Origin: Anolis sagrei
Taxonomy: Eukaryota > Chordata > Lepidosauria > Squamata > Anolidae
Direction of reading: 5' to 3'
Length of the DNA: 64,000 nt
Assembly (NCBI RefSeq): GCF_037176765.1
Contig: NC_090025.1
Coordinates: forward strand, 13,255,045-13,319,044
Position numbers and translations under genes: made by a program. The notes under the pieces are model-generated. The model had not been told where the DNA came from, made no database searches, and was given only the letters and a program-made list of their open reading frames with translations. Shown here one piece after another: positions 13,066 to 24,274 of the stretch; position 1 is the first letter of the stretch, and each line of letters begins with the position of its first letter.

Positions 13066-15798
13066 ATGGGAAATAAACAAGACGAACTCCAACTTTTAGC
13101 ACAACACCACAAATATGATATCATAGCCATCACTGAAACCTGGTGGGATGACTCCTATCGCTGGAATGTAGATATCGAGGGGTATAACCTCTTTCACAGA
13201 AACCGAACAAAGGGGAGAGGAGGCGGAGTAGCCTTATATGTCAAAAACTCTTATGCTGCAGAAGAAATTCAAGACAGCAATCTGGGAAACCAGCTTGAAA
13301 TCATCTGGATAAGAATCAAGGGAACTGGGACTCAAAAAGATGTCGTTGTAGGCGTCTACTACAGACCCCCAAGCCAGGAGGAAGAACTTGATGAAGTCTT
13401 CTGCCAACAGTTGACCAAACAGGCACAGAGAAGAGATGTAGTAGTCATGGGTGATTTCAACTATCCCGATATTTGCTGGAAAACAAACTCGGCCAAGAGT
13501 ACAAGGTCCAACAAATTTCTCGCTTGCCTTGCAGACAATTTCATGGTCCAGAAGGTAGAAGAAGCAACAAGGGGATTGACTACTCTTGATCTCATCTTAA
13601 CAAATGCGGAGGACCTGATCGATGTGGTCGAAGTGGTAGGATCCTTAGGGGCAAGTGACCATGTGCTCCTGCAATTTGAGGTACAAAGGAAGGCCGAAAC
13701 TAAGACAAGTCAAACCCGCATTTTGGACTTTAGGAGAGCTGATTTCCAAAAAATGAAGGAAACGCTGAGCAGCATTCCGTGGACACAGATACTAAAAGAC
13801 AAGGGAGTTACGGATGGATGGGAATTTCTCAAGAGTGAAATACTCAAGGCGCAATTGCAAACTGTGCCAACAAAGAGAAAAAATAGGACAAGTGCAAAGA
13901 AGCCAGAATGGATGTCCAAAGAACTTCTAACTGTGCTAAGACACAAAAGAGACATGCACAAGAAGTGGAAAAAGGGAGAAATCACCAAAGAAGAATTCAA
14001 ACAAATAGCCAACACCTGTAGGGAAAAGGTCCGCAAGGCTAAAGCAAAAAACGAGCTCAGACTTGCCAGGGACATTAAAAACAATAAAAAGGGCTTCTAT
14101 TCTTATGTCAGTAGAAAAAGGAAAAACAAGGAGGCGATAGGACCTCTTCGAGGAGAAGATGGGGCAATGATGACAGGGGATAGGGAAAAGGCAGAACTAC
14201 TTAATGCCTTCTTTGCCTCGGTCTTCTCACAAAAAGAGAGTTTTCAACCTCAGCAAGATGGAGTGGATGAGGGTTTGGAGGACATCCAACCCCAAATTGG
14301 GAAAGAAGTCGTTCAGGAATACCTGGCCGCTCTTAATGAGTTCAAGTCCCCAGGGCCAGATCAACTACACCCCAGAGTATTGAAGGAACTAGCGGAAGTC
14401 ATTTCGGAACCATTGGCAACCATCTTCGAGAGTTCTTGGAGAACGGGAGAAGTTCCAGCAGATTGGAGGAGGGCCAATGTGGTCCCAATCTTCAAGAAGG
14501 GAAAAAAGGATGACCCAAACAACTACCGTCCGGTCAGCCTCACGTCGATACCGGGCAAGATTCTGGAAAAGATTGTTAAGGAAGTGGTCTGCAAACACTT
14601 AGAAACAAAAGCAGTCATCGCTAATAGTCAACATGGATTTATCAAAAACAAGTCATGTCAGACTAATCTGATCTCTTTCTTCGATAGAGCTACAAGCTGG
14701 GTAGATGCGGGGAATGCCGTGGATGTAGCGTACCTGGATTTCAGTAAGGCCTTCGACAAGGTCCCACATGACCTTCTGGCAAGGAAACTAGTCCAATGTG
14801 GGCTAGGCAAAACTACGGTGAGGTGGATCTGGAATTGGTTAAGTGGACGAACACAGAGAGTGCTCACTAATGCTTCCTCTTCATCTTGGAAAGAAGTGAC
14901 AAGTGGAGTGCCGCAGGGTTCCGTCCTGGGCCCGGTCCTGTTCAACATCTTTATTAATGACTTAGATGAAGGGCTAGAAGGCATGATCATCAAGTTTGCA
15001 GACGACACCAAATTGGGAGGGATAGCCAATACTCCAGAGGACAGGAGCAGAATTCAAAACGATCTTGACAGATTAGAGAGATGGGCCAAAACTAACAAAA
15101 TGAAGTTCAACAGTGACAAATGCAAGATACTCCACTTTGGCAGAAAAAACGAAATGCAAAGATACAGAATGGGTGACGCCTGGCTCGAGAGCAGTACGTG
15201 TGAAAAAGATCTTGGAGTCCTCGTGGACAACAAGTTAAACATGAGCCAACAATGTGACGTGGCGGCAAAAAAAGCCAATGGGATTTTGGCCTGCATCAAG
15301 AGGGGCATAGTGTCTAGATCTAAGGAAGTAATGCTACCCCTCTATTCTGCTCTGGTTAGACCACACCTGGAATATTGTGTCCAATTCTGGGCGCCACAAT
15401 TCAAGAGAGATATTGACAAGCTGGAATGTGTCCAGAGGAGGGCGACTAAAATGATCAAGGGTCTGGAGAACAAGCCCTATGAGGAGCGGCTTAGGGAACT
15501 GGGCATGTTTAGCCTGAAGAAGAGAAGGCTGAGAGGAGATATGATAGCCATGTATAAATATGTGAGAGGAAGCCACAGGGAGGAGGGAGCAAGCTTGTTT
15601 TCTGCTTCCTTGGAGACTAGGACGCGGAACAATGGCTTCAAACTACAAGAGAGGAGATTCCATCTGAACATGAGGAAGAACTTCCTGACTGTGAGAGCCG
15701 TTCAGCAGTGGAACTCTCTGCCCCGGAATGTGGTGGAGGCTCCTTCTTTGGAAGCTTTTAAACAGAGGCTGGATGGCCATTTGTCAGGGGTGATTTGA
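13066..15798 (+). CDS. CR1 ORF2 protein (AP endonuclease and reverse transcriptase)
   Basis: From the first Met the frame is 910 codons and uninterrupted. The endonuclease shows ITETWW, MGDFNYPDICW and a C-terminal GASDHVLLQF. The reverse transcriptase shows YLDFSKAFDKVPH, SGVPQGSVLGPVLFNIFIND and the catalytic FADD at residues 644-647. The C-terminal domain ends at a TGA just before the CR1 tail. The endonuclease motif LTCLYTNAQS lies upstream of this Met, and the frame stays open back past the ORF1 stop, so the natural protein must begin earlier (about 12875-13020). The product nicks DNA and copies its own RNA by target-primed reverse transcription. It could be enzymatically competent, but that is not shown. 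Confidence 0.93.
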   Translation: MGNKQDELQLLAQHHKYDIIAITETWWDDSYRWNVDIEGYNLFHRNRTKGRGGGVALYVKNSYAAEEIQDSNLGNQLEIIWIRIKGTGTQKDVVVGVYYRPPSQEEELDEVFCQQLTKQAQRRDVVVMGDFNYPDICWKTNSAKSTRSNKFLACLADNFMVQKVEEATRGLTTLDLILTNAEDLIDVVEVVGSLGASDHVLLQFEVQRKAETKTSQTRILDFRRADFQKMKETLSSIPWTQILKDKGVTDGWEFLKSEILKAQLQTVPTKRKNRTSAKKPEWMSKELLTVLRHKRDMHKKWKKGEITKEEFKQIANTCREKVRKAKAKNELRLARDIKNNKKGFYSYVSRKRKNKEAIGPLRGEDGAMMTGDREKAELLNAFFASVFSQKESFQPQQDGVDEGLEDIQPQIGKEVVQEYLAALNEFKSPGPDQLHPRVLKELAEVISEPLATIFESSWRTGEVPADWRRANVVPIFKKGKKDDPNNYRPVSLTSIPGKILEKIVKEVVCKHLETKAVIANSQHGFIKNKSCQTNLISFFDRATSWVDAGNAVDVAYLDFSKAFDKVPHDLLARKLVQCGLGKTTVRWIWNWLSGRTQRVLTNASSSSWKEVTSGVPQGSVLGPVLFNIFINDLDEGLEGMIIKFADDTKLGGIANTPEDRSRIQNDLDRLERWAKTNKMKFNSDKCKILHFGRKNEMQRYRMGDAWLESSTCEKDLGVLVDNKLNMSQQCDVAAKKANGILACIKRGIVSRSKEVMLPLYSALVRPHLEYCVQFWAPQFKRDIDKLECVQRRATKMIKGLENKPYEERLRELGMFSLKKRRLRGDMIAMYKYVRGSHREEGASLFSASLETRTRNNGFKLQERRFHLNMRKNFLTVRAVQQWNSLPRNVVEAPSLEAFKQRLDGHLSGVI

Positions 15799-17159
15799 AT
15801 GCAGTATTCCTGCTTCTTGGCAGGGGGTTGGACTGGATGGCCCATGAGGTCTCTTCCAACTCTTTGATTCTATGATTCTATGATTCTATGATCCTAGAAG
15901 TAAAATCAGGTAGGCTGAAAATTTCCAGAATACTGAATATCACTTTTCCAAGGAGTTGTACATCCATCTGCAACCATTATATTCATAGAAGCTTTGCTAG
16001 AAGCCAAAATAATCATGCCTATCACAGACATTCTAGTAGAGATGCAGTTCAATTCAATAGCTTAACATCTCCTGAGTACTGCTATTTGAAAATTCAAAAA
16101 GGCTGAAACAAAACCTAGCTGCATGCTAACTAGTGCCTCAGAAGTTCCCCATCTTCTGAACTCAAAACGCTAAGTATTTCAGAAACCAGCATATGTACAT
16201 GTACGTTTCAAACATCCTTACTTTGACTTTTCATTTCCAAATCTTGAAGGCCAAACTACTGTAATGTCTAAGGTACTTTATTTGCAAACCTAAACATCAA
16301 GCATTTTTCTAATAAGTGTGAACTCAGAGGTGCCTCAATAACCACATTCTGACCACCCCTCATTTATTATAAATGATATTAGACCAAACACTTGGTTATA
16401 AAATAAGCCTGAAAGACACATAACCACCATTACATAACAACCAAAATTGCCTGTTTCAATTCAAGCTCTGTGTGTGGTATGTCCCTCTGGTTTTTGAGCT
16501 CATGCAACACATTATTCTAGGACAGTAACATGCCCGCTAATGTTAGCATACCCAACAAACTGTGTATGATATGCCATCATTGTCCACTTACCTATTTCAA
16601 AAAGAATTAAACTCTCATCCATGGAGAATCCTCTAGTTTCACAATTGCTTCTTTTGTAACTACTATACTGACATCCATTTATTACTACTAATGAATTAAA
16701 TGGCTAAAATTAAGCACTGACCAAAGAAAGAAATAAAAACTTCTGCCATATATCGCTGACCACATCCTTCCACAGGAATAACATTCAGTTCCAGCAATGT
16801 ATTTCTCTTACATAAAGTATGTACAGTATATCTAATATTTGCAAGGTATCTTTAAATGCTAAGCAATTTTTAAAGTTATTAGGATTGCCTGGATATTATA
16901 TAAAAGCTACAAAGGAAGAACATAGGTCATGAGTGTAAAGTAAAGGCCTATACAAAAGGAGTAAATTATTGAAAGGAATGCTAGAAAATATGTCTCTGTT
17001 ATACATTATGAACACTGATTTCTATGCATGACTTCTAAAGCAGAAAGGAGGACTACAGCAGAATTAATATGGAATGCATTCTACATTTTTGTTCTGTCAA
17101 ACAGTTATGCTTATCTCGACGATGCACAAAGACCAATAATGAAAATATGCTTAATAAAA

Positions 17160-17201
17160 GCTATGGCAAAGGATTTGCTGTGCAGAATCCTTTGCCATAG
17201 C
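17160..17201. repeat. Perfect 16-bp hairpin with 10-nt loop
   Basis: The left arm GCTATGGCAAAGGATT (17160-17175) and right arm AATCCTTTGCCATAGC (17186-17201) are exact reverse complements around TGCTGTGCAG. It is not obviously part of a known repeat in this window. Confidence 0.8.
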
Positions 17202-18035
17202 AGATCACAAACCGATTCTCAGAAAATATGCACACTAAAAGGTTGCTCGATAGGATTATTTATATGACTTGAACTACTAATGTCTGCATACAGTATTCCT
17301 GCTCTTTTTTCATGTCCTGTTCTTGTTTACTTTGGGGCTTTAATTGTTTTTAGGTGGTCTAGACTTCTCCTTCCCTACTGTACCATTCTGTCTGTCTCTT
17401 CTTTTAGATCTAATCCTACAGAAGGTTAAGACTTAAATCCAATTGATAGCCCTAAGAGATGTGACTGACTAAATCAATGGGAACTTGTTAAGTCATAAAT
17501 GCCACTGAGTCTTTTCTCATTTGAACTACAAAATGCCATACAAAGATTAAGATTGGTGATCATGGGGCCCTTCAGATGATGTTGGACTGTAACTCCCAGC
17601 ATTCCTCACCACAAGCTACCCTGTCTAAAGATTGTGGAAGCTGCAATCTAACAACATCTGAAAGACCACATGATTCCTATTCCTGCTAGAAATATATTTT
17701 ATTTGAGCATATAACTCTGACTATCCAATATAAATATTGATTAAGTGCTTCCAGGTTTTGGTCTGGGGTTTTTAAAGTGTATATTAGAAGGGAAGGGGGT
17801 GTTCCTTTTAGCCAATTTGGTAGAATCAGGTAAACTAATGATAAGAAAGAGGGAAATCAACTTTTAATGTTTTATTCTGATTTGTATTTACAACCGATAG
17901 ACTTATTATGGCATTATATTATGTTGTCTGTTGTGTTGTATGTGTGTTACATGCATCTATATTAATATCATTTTTTTTAAAAAAAGATGATAAAGCCAAT
18001 TTTGTGACAAAGGTTTTTTAAAAATCCATAAAAAT

Positions 18036-18120
18036 GGTAAACAATCATGAAAGGCCATACAACCTGAGAAACTCACAGCAACCCAGTGATTTTGGCCATG
18101 AAAGCCTTCGACAACACATG
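18036..18120 (+). mobile_element. Terminal piece of a Penelope-like repeat
   Basis: It contains AGGCCATACAACCTGAGAAA, CAGCAACCCAGTGATTTTGG and GCCATGAAAGCCTTCGACAA, the end module of a repeat present many times in the window. Assignment to Penelope-like elements rests on memory of lizard repeats and is tentative. Confidence 0.4.
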
Positions 18121-20402
18121 AAAGGTTGGTTACAGATGCTTAGAAAAAGAACCCTCCAGCCCACACACCATATTATCCCACACTACTTTACAATCTAGCA
18201 CTACAGCTATAGTACGACATTACAAAGATTTATGAGGGTTACCAAATTCAAGCATAACTTCTGCTTCCTTTCACTCCAAAGAAAGTAATTAACACTCTGC
18301 CTCAGTTTTGCTTTCTGCTTAACATAGATAAGTACCTGACTCACAAAGACTTGGCAAAGATTAGCATGACACTCCATTAACTGTTACGAATTCATAAGCT
18401 ATGAAGGGTTTATGCCACTGGACAGGTTAAACTAGTACATCAACAGTGTGATTAACCTCTGCTATGTACAGAGACCATTCATAATTAATCCCAGTACACT
18501 TCTAAGATCAAGTCAAGTCACATACCTTCAAAAGTGTACATGGCTCAAGAAGTTCTTTTTTGTGTGCCAATACCCATCAAAAGCAAAACAGATAACCAAG
18601 GTGGAAGTGGCACCTTGTCTGTGGAATGGCATTCACAAGAGGGATTTTTCCTGGATGCTTTTTAGCAGATTTCTCAAGTGGTCTCTAGGCTATTCAAAAT
18701 GCTTTTGTCTACCTATAAAATGCATACTGTCCTGATTGTTTTGTTTCACATGTACACATTACTAGTTTTGAATAAAAGATTTGCTGAAACATCTTGAACT
18801 GTTCTTTTTTTCTGTGGTGTACGTAACTATCCCTGTTCTCTCTGTGCCACCACTGCGGAATTATTTTAACACTGTGGACAGGAGATAACGTGAAAAGACT
18901 GTAAAACTTGGAAGATATGTTGGAAAGCCTAAACCAGAAATGGGCAAAGTTGGCCAGGTGTTTTGGACTTCAACTCCCACAATTCCTAACAGCCATATAA
19001 CAGTAGGGAAAAGTAATGTTTAAATCAGTTTCCAGGCTATCAGATGTGGGAGGCCATCAATCAATGGTTTGGAGAAGGCACAGATCTAGGGACCATATTT
19101 TAAGGAACAGTGATTTAGAGAATAATCATTACACCTGAGCAGAAATTATACCATTTGATAGCACTAAACACCAAAATAAAATCTCTGTGAGAGCAAGGAA
19201 CTGCTTTTTTGCATGAGAACTTCTATTAAGCCCCTTCTGCTATAAAGGTAATACCAAGTTAAAACCAAATCCAGTTAAAAACCAAACTCTTTCACAATCA
19301 AGACTAGTAGAACTTTAACACCAATTCAAGCAACTGAAGAGACACAAAGTATTATGGAAAGAGATAATCTCCTTTCTGATAATTTTTCATCAAAATCTTA
19401 CCAGTGTAGATTCATCTCACAACTAAAGTCAGCTTTCAGAACAAAATAAGATTGAACACACAAAAAGTGAAGGGGAAAGCTTCACTTCAAAGCAAGACTC
19501 AACAGTTGTTCTAATTGATCATCTGCCCTATCTCATGTTTCACATCGTCCAAACTGAAAGAGTCAAAACAATCACCAGTTTGTTCTTCTTCACCAAGGAT
19601 GAAGCTGCCAATCAAACTGTACTATATACTATGCTGGTGTTTGAAATAATGTATTTTTAATCTTGTTCAAAGCAATAACCATGCTGAAGAAAAGCTAAGA
19701 CCTTCTTTCCTCTATTATATATGAGAATTATGAGCTTTCTGTGTTCAGCTCTTTGGGCAGGAAGAAAACCTTGTGCCGTATGCGAAAGGTGGTGATTTTT
19801 AAGAAAAAAGAAAATATGCCCCCCCCCCACCCCCCACATATATAAGAATAACTGCTAGTCAAAGCATGCTTTTTGGGGAAGCAAGTACCACAAATTTACT
19901 TGTGAGTGAAAATACAAAGGATAGGAACTGAAGGATCTCCTTACTAGAGCGGTTACAAATTTATTTTTAGTCTGCATTGATCATAATAAGCTCAGTGGCT
20001 GTTTTAGGCTGATAGGTGATGAGTAGATTTTAAAAATAAGTTTACAGGTGAGAGAGAAGGGATGACAGAATCTTCAACTGAAAGCGAAAGAGAATCAGAG
20101 AGACAGAGAACCAGTGAGCATTATCCCCACCCTTAAAAGCTGATGGAGGAGTGAAGTAGGAAGATAGATGGATAGATAGGCCCTAAAAGTAACACAGGGA
20201 ACTTTTCTTTCCTGAAATATACAGCATCTGTGGGCTAATAAAACAGAAAAATTGATAGACACACACACATCTATGTGAGCCTCTGTGTGCATGTCTATGG
20301 ATGAATGCCTGTTATACGTATGTGTTGCATACACATACATGCATATATAACACTTGTATTCACATATACATATACAGTATGCATATGAATATGAATGGAT
20401 GG

Positions 20403-20790
20403 GCAACGAAAATCCACATAGTCAAAGCAGTGATATTCCCCGTAGTAACCTATGGATGTGAGAGCTGGACCATAAGGAAGGTTGAGCGAAGGAAGATAGA
20501 TGCTTTTGAACTGTGGTGTTAGAGGAAAATTCTGAGAGTGGCTTGGACCGCGAGAAGATCCAACCAGTCCATATTTCAGGAAATAAAGCCCGACTGCTCC
20601 CTGGAGGGAAGGATATTAGAGGCAAAGATGAAGTACTTTGGCCACATCATGAGAAGACAGGAAAGCTTAGAGAAGACAATGATGCTGGGGAAAATGGAAG
20701 GAAAAGGGAAGATGGATGGATGGTATCTTTGAAGTGACTGGCTTGACTCTGAAGGAGCTGGGGATGGTGATGGCCGACCTGCACTCACAT
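20403..20790 (+). mobile_element. RTE-BovB LINE fragment
   Basis: Pieces read VVTYGCESWTIRKVERRKID, FELWC, WTARRSNQS and KYFGHIMRRQESLEKTMM, all from the C-terminal part of BovB reverse transcriptase. The fragment is short and frameshifted. Confidence 0.85.
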
Positions 20791-21269
20791 GAGCAGAAGT
20801 GTGTGTGAATATACATGTGTGTGTGTGTGTGTGTAGATAGATACGAGTCCCAGAGTTACAAACATCCAACTTACAAACAATTTACAGTTAAGAACGGGAG
20901 TGAGACAATAGGATGTGTGAGGAATCTACCCCTCGGAAGGAAGGGCAATCCAATCCTGGAAGAGTTATCATGGAGAAATGGGGTTTCCACTGAAGCTTTC
21001 TCACCAATCCTTGTTTCCACAACAAGCCACTTTTTTTCAAAACCAACTTATCAGAGGGACAGAATATGAGGAGAAATCTTCTGAACAGGGCACAGACAGA
21101 AAAACAAACACCACAGGGGTGTTAACCTCTCCCTTCCAAATGAATAAACACAAAGCTTATATGTAATAGAGAGAGGCTGGAGTTACACTAAAAATGTACC
21201 TGTTCTTATAAACAAATTCAACTAAAGAAAAACGTACCGAACCTGTCTTGTTTGTAACTTAGGGACTGT

Positions 21270-22650
21270 CTGTATACACACACACATATATGTGTGTGTG
21301 CACGCGTGTGTATACTATATATACCATGTGTCAGTGTGTGTGTGTATGTGTGTATAAATATATTGTCATGTACATATGTATGCAGTGTGTATATATGTAT
21401 GTATACATGTGTGTGCATGCATGTGTGTGCATATAAATATACTTGTGTGCATATATGTGTGTGTGCATATAAATGTATGTGTGTTTACGTGGGTGTATGT
21501 ATATATATATATATATATAGTGTGTGTGTGTGTGCATATAAATGTGCGTATATATGCATATGAATATAAATCTACTTGTATGTATGCATATAAATGTATG
21601 TATATGCATATAAATGTACGTGTACGTGCATATAAATGTATGTGTATATATAGGTATGTGCATATAAATGTACATGTATATGTGTGTGCATATAAATATA
21701 CTTGTGTGCATATATATGTGTGTGTGCATATAAATGTATGTGTGTTTACGTGGGTGTATGTATATATATATGTGTGTGTGTGTGTGCATATAAATGTGCG
21801 TATATATGTATATGAATATAAATCTACTTGTATGTATGCATATAAATGTATGTATATGCATATAAATGTACGTGTACGTGCATATAAATGTACATGTATG
21901 TGCATATAAATGTATGTGTATATATAGGTATATGCATATAAATGTACATGTATATGTGTGTGCATATAAATGTATGTGTGTATATATGTATATGCATATA
22001 AATGTACGTGTATGTGTGTGTGCATATAAATGTGTGTATATATGTATATATGTATATGCATATAAATATACGTGTGTATATATATGTATATGCATATAAA
22101 TGTACGTGTATGTGTGTGTGCATATAAATGTGTGTATATATGTATATATGTATATGCATATAAATATACGTGTGTATATATATGTATATGCATATAAATG
22201 TACGTGTATGTGTGTGTGCATATAAATGTGTGTATATATGTATATATGTATATGCATATAAATATATGTGTGTATATATATGTATATGCATATAAATGTA
22301 CGTGTATGTGTGTGTGCATATAAATGTGTGTATATATGTATATGCATATAAATGTACACGTATGTGCATATAAATGTATGTGTGTATATATGTATATGCA
22401 TATAAATGTACGTGTATGTGTGTGCATATAAATGTGTGTATATATGTATATGCATATAAACGTACGTGTATGTGTGTATATATGTATATGCATATAAATA
22501 TACGTGTGTATATATATGAATATGCATATAAATGTACATGTATATGTGTGTGCACATGTATGTGTGTATATATATGCCTATGTGTATATGTGTATGTGTA
22601 CACATATATTTTTGTGCGCATATGCATATGTGTGTGTATATGCGTATGTA
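21270..22650. repeat. Large TG/TATA-rich tandem array with higher-order units
   Basis: The motif GCATATAAATGTA followed by (GT)n and TATATATGTATAT repeats dozens of times. Between about 21990 and 22330 a higher-order unit of roughly 95 bp recurs. Long frames on both strands (His/Tyr/Ile/Thr- or Cys/Val-rich) are by-products of the repeat, not genes. The array ends about 240 bp from the donor of RUFY3 exon 1a. Confidence 0.95.
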
Positions 22651-22652
22651 AA

Positions 22653-22762
22653 CTTTGACCCTCCAAGTATTTTGGTTTGGACCTTAACTCCCACAATTCC
22701 TAACAACCAGTAAGAATTGTGGGAGCTGAAGACCAAAACACCTGGAGGACCTAAGTTTACCC
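22653..22762. repeat. Fold-back repeat (MITE-like)
   Basis: Left part AACTCCCACAATTCCTAACA and right part AAGAATTGTGGGAGCTGAAG are inverted copies, with outer arms CCTCCAAGTATTTTGG and CCAAAACACCTGGAGG. Related copies occur at 18938-19000 and 42538-42655. Confidence 0.6.
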
Positions 22763-22799
22763 ATGCGTGATAGATAGATAAGATAGAAACAGAGACAGT

Positions 22800-23400
22800 A
22801 TATATAGGCCGTGGGCGGGGTCCTTTAAAACGACCCCCCCCCCTCCTCCTGGCCCTCCTCCTCCTCCGTCCTCGAGGCCTGTACTCACGGGCGGCGCCTC
22901 CTCCGCTCCGGTGCGGGTGGGCTCCTTCAGTGGCGGCGACGTAGCTGAGGAGGACGGGGAGCGGGGTGCCGGCGGCGGGGCTCCCGGGCGGGGCGGCCCT
23001 CCAGGCGCTTTGGGGCCGGCGGCCGGGCGCCTGGAGCGCGGAGGCGGCTGGGCCTCTCCCGGCTCCTCGGCCCGGGTACAGCAGGAAGAAGGGCGGCGAG
23101 GCGGGGGCCTCCTCCTCCTCCTCTTCGGCCTCCTCCTCGTCTTCCTCCTCGTCGTCTTCGTCCTCCTCCCCGTCCTTCCTCCTCCTCCTGCGGTGGGGCT
23201 CCATCCTGCCTCCCGCTCCCTCCTCGCCTTCTTTCTCAACTTTTTTACCTCAGGAGGGAAGACGCCGCACCAACCGCCGCTCCCGCCACCAAGGGAAGGC
23301 GGGACCCGGCTCCGGAAGCCAATCAGGAGCGCCCTCCTCCTCTGACGGATGGGAGCCCTCGCCAATCAGCGCCTCCCCCTCCTCAGGGAGATACATGTGA
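22800..23400 (-). promoter_or_regulatory. RUFY3: CpG-island promoter of RUFY3 long isoform
   Basis: A GC- and CpG-dense block surrounds exon 1a. No TATA box is seen, as usual for CpG-island promoters. Upstream limit near 23400; a CR1 copy begins at 23467, close to the promoter edge. Confidence 0.65.
22889..23204 (-). CDS. RUFY3: RUFY3 alternative first coding exon 1a (long isoform), predicted
   Basis: From ATG at 23204 (context GCAGGATGG) the minus strand reads MEPHRRRRRKDGEEDEDD, an acidic Asp/Glu tract, then a Pro/Ala/Gly-rich stretch with FFLLYPGRGAGRGP and PVLLSYVAATEGAHPHR. A strong donor (GTGAGTAC from 22888) closes it after 316 nt, phase 1. That is exactly the phase of exon 1b at 8515, so both can splice to the same downstream exon. 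It lies on the same strand, inside a CpG island, and RUFY3 is known to have N-terminal isoforms. I did not recall the human long N-terminus well enough to align it, so gene assignment is inference from strand, phase and position. Confidence 0.65.
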
Positions 23401-23466
23401 GGCCTCAGGGAATTCCTTCCCCCCCTCAGCAAAGGAGAGAGAAGCATTCTCATCAATAGGAGCCTA

Positions 23467-24118
23467 GTGTCTAGATCTAGGGAAGTCATGCTACCCCTCT
23501 ATTCCGCTTTGGTTAGACCACACCTGGAATATTGTGTCCAGTTCTGGGCACCACAACTGAAGAGAGATATTGACAAGCTGGAATGTGTCCAGAGGAGGGC
23601 GACTAAAGTGATCAAGGGTCTGGAGAACAAGCTCTATGAGGAGCGGCTTAAGGAGCTGGGCATGTTTAGCCTGAAGAAGAGAAGGCTGAGAGGAGATATG
23701 ATGAGGGCCATGTATAAATATGTGAGAGGAAGCCACAGCAAGGAGGGAGAACCTCATTGATGCATCAAATGGAAACATTGTCTCCTTACTTAAAAGGAGG
23801 GGGTGGCATTGTATTTTTAATTTACAGCAAGCTTGTTTTCTGCTTCCTTGGAGACTAGGACGCGGAACAATGGCTTCAAACTACAAGAGAGGAGATTCCA
23901 TCTGAACATGAGGAAGAACTTCCTGACTGTGAGAGCCATTCAGCAATGGAACTCTCTGCCCCGGAGTGTGGTGGAGGCTCCTTCTTTGGAAGCTTTTAAA
24001 CAGAGGCTGGATGGCCATCTGTCAGGGGTGATTTGAATGCAATATTCCTGCTTCTTGGCAGAATGGGGTTGGACTGGATGGCCCATGAGGTCTCTTCCAA
24101 CTCTTTGATTCTATGATT
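23467..24118 (+). mobile_element. CR1 LINE 3' fragment with a small internal insertion
   Basis: It matches the C-terminal coding end of the CR1 ORF2 at 15.3-15.8 kb ([20 protein letters not shown]) and the CR1 3' UTR ending in TTTGATTCTATGATTC. A block of about 75 bp (23754-23826), absent from the other CR1 copies, interrupts it after AAGGAGGGA. The fragment is 5' truncated and close to the intact copy in sequence. Confidence 0.9.
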
Positions 24119-24274
24119 CAGGGGAAGGGGGTTCTCAGGAGGAGTCAGCTATTATATTCCTATGTTATCATTATTAACCCATATTAGTTTTATTACATTT
24201 CCTATTTATTGCATTCCTTTATTATTATGACTACTTTATTAACCCATATTCATTTGTAATATTTACAACCAGGC

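Larger units (their letters stand above)
11651..15898 (+). mobile_element. Near-complete CR1 LINE
   Basis: This is the longest retroelement in the window. It has an ORF1 with an SGNH-esterase domain, an ORF2 with AP endonuclease and reverse transcriptase, and a 3' end made of the octamer ATTCTATG repeated (about 15865-15890), the hallmark of CR1. Both frames are open. The 5' end is near the start of ORF1, and no GC-rich 5' UTR is visible, so the copy seems slightly 5' truncated. It sits in the RUFY3 intron antisense to the gene. Many 3'-only copies elsewhere in the window (23.5, 30.2, 31.6, 51.7 kb) share very similar sequence, which suggests recent family activity. Confidence 0.92.
15899..20400. 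other. RUFY3 intron, no gene seen
   Basis: AT-rich intronic DNA. It contains a perfect hairpin at 17160-17201, a short Penelope-like terminal piece near 18036-18120, a fold-back repeat remnant near 18938-19000 (AAATGGGCAAAGTTGGCCAG type) and a C run at 19820-19835. No conserved exon or RNA gene was recognised. Confidence 0.5.

Noticed and set aside
21331-22696. Very long minus-strand frames (up to 424 codons) rich in His, Tyr, Ile and Thr
   Set aside because: They are translations of the TG/TATA tandem array; several frames on both strands are open at once, with no domain or splice context.
22757-23400. Other long frames over the CpG island (Arg/Pro-rich and Ser-rich, both strands)
   Set aside because: GC-rich DNA has few stops. 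Only the frame from 23204 has a sensible start, a strong donor and the right phase.
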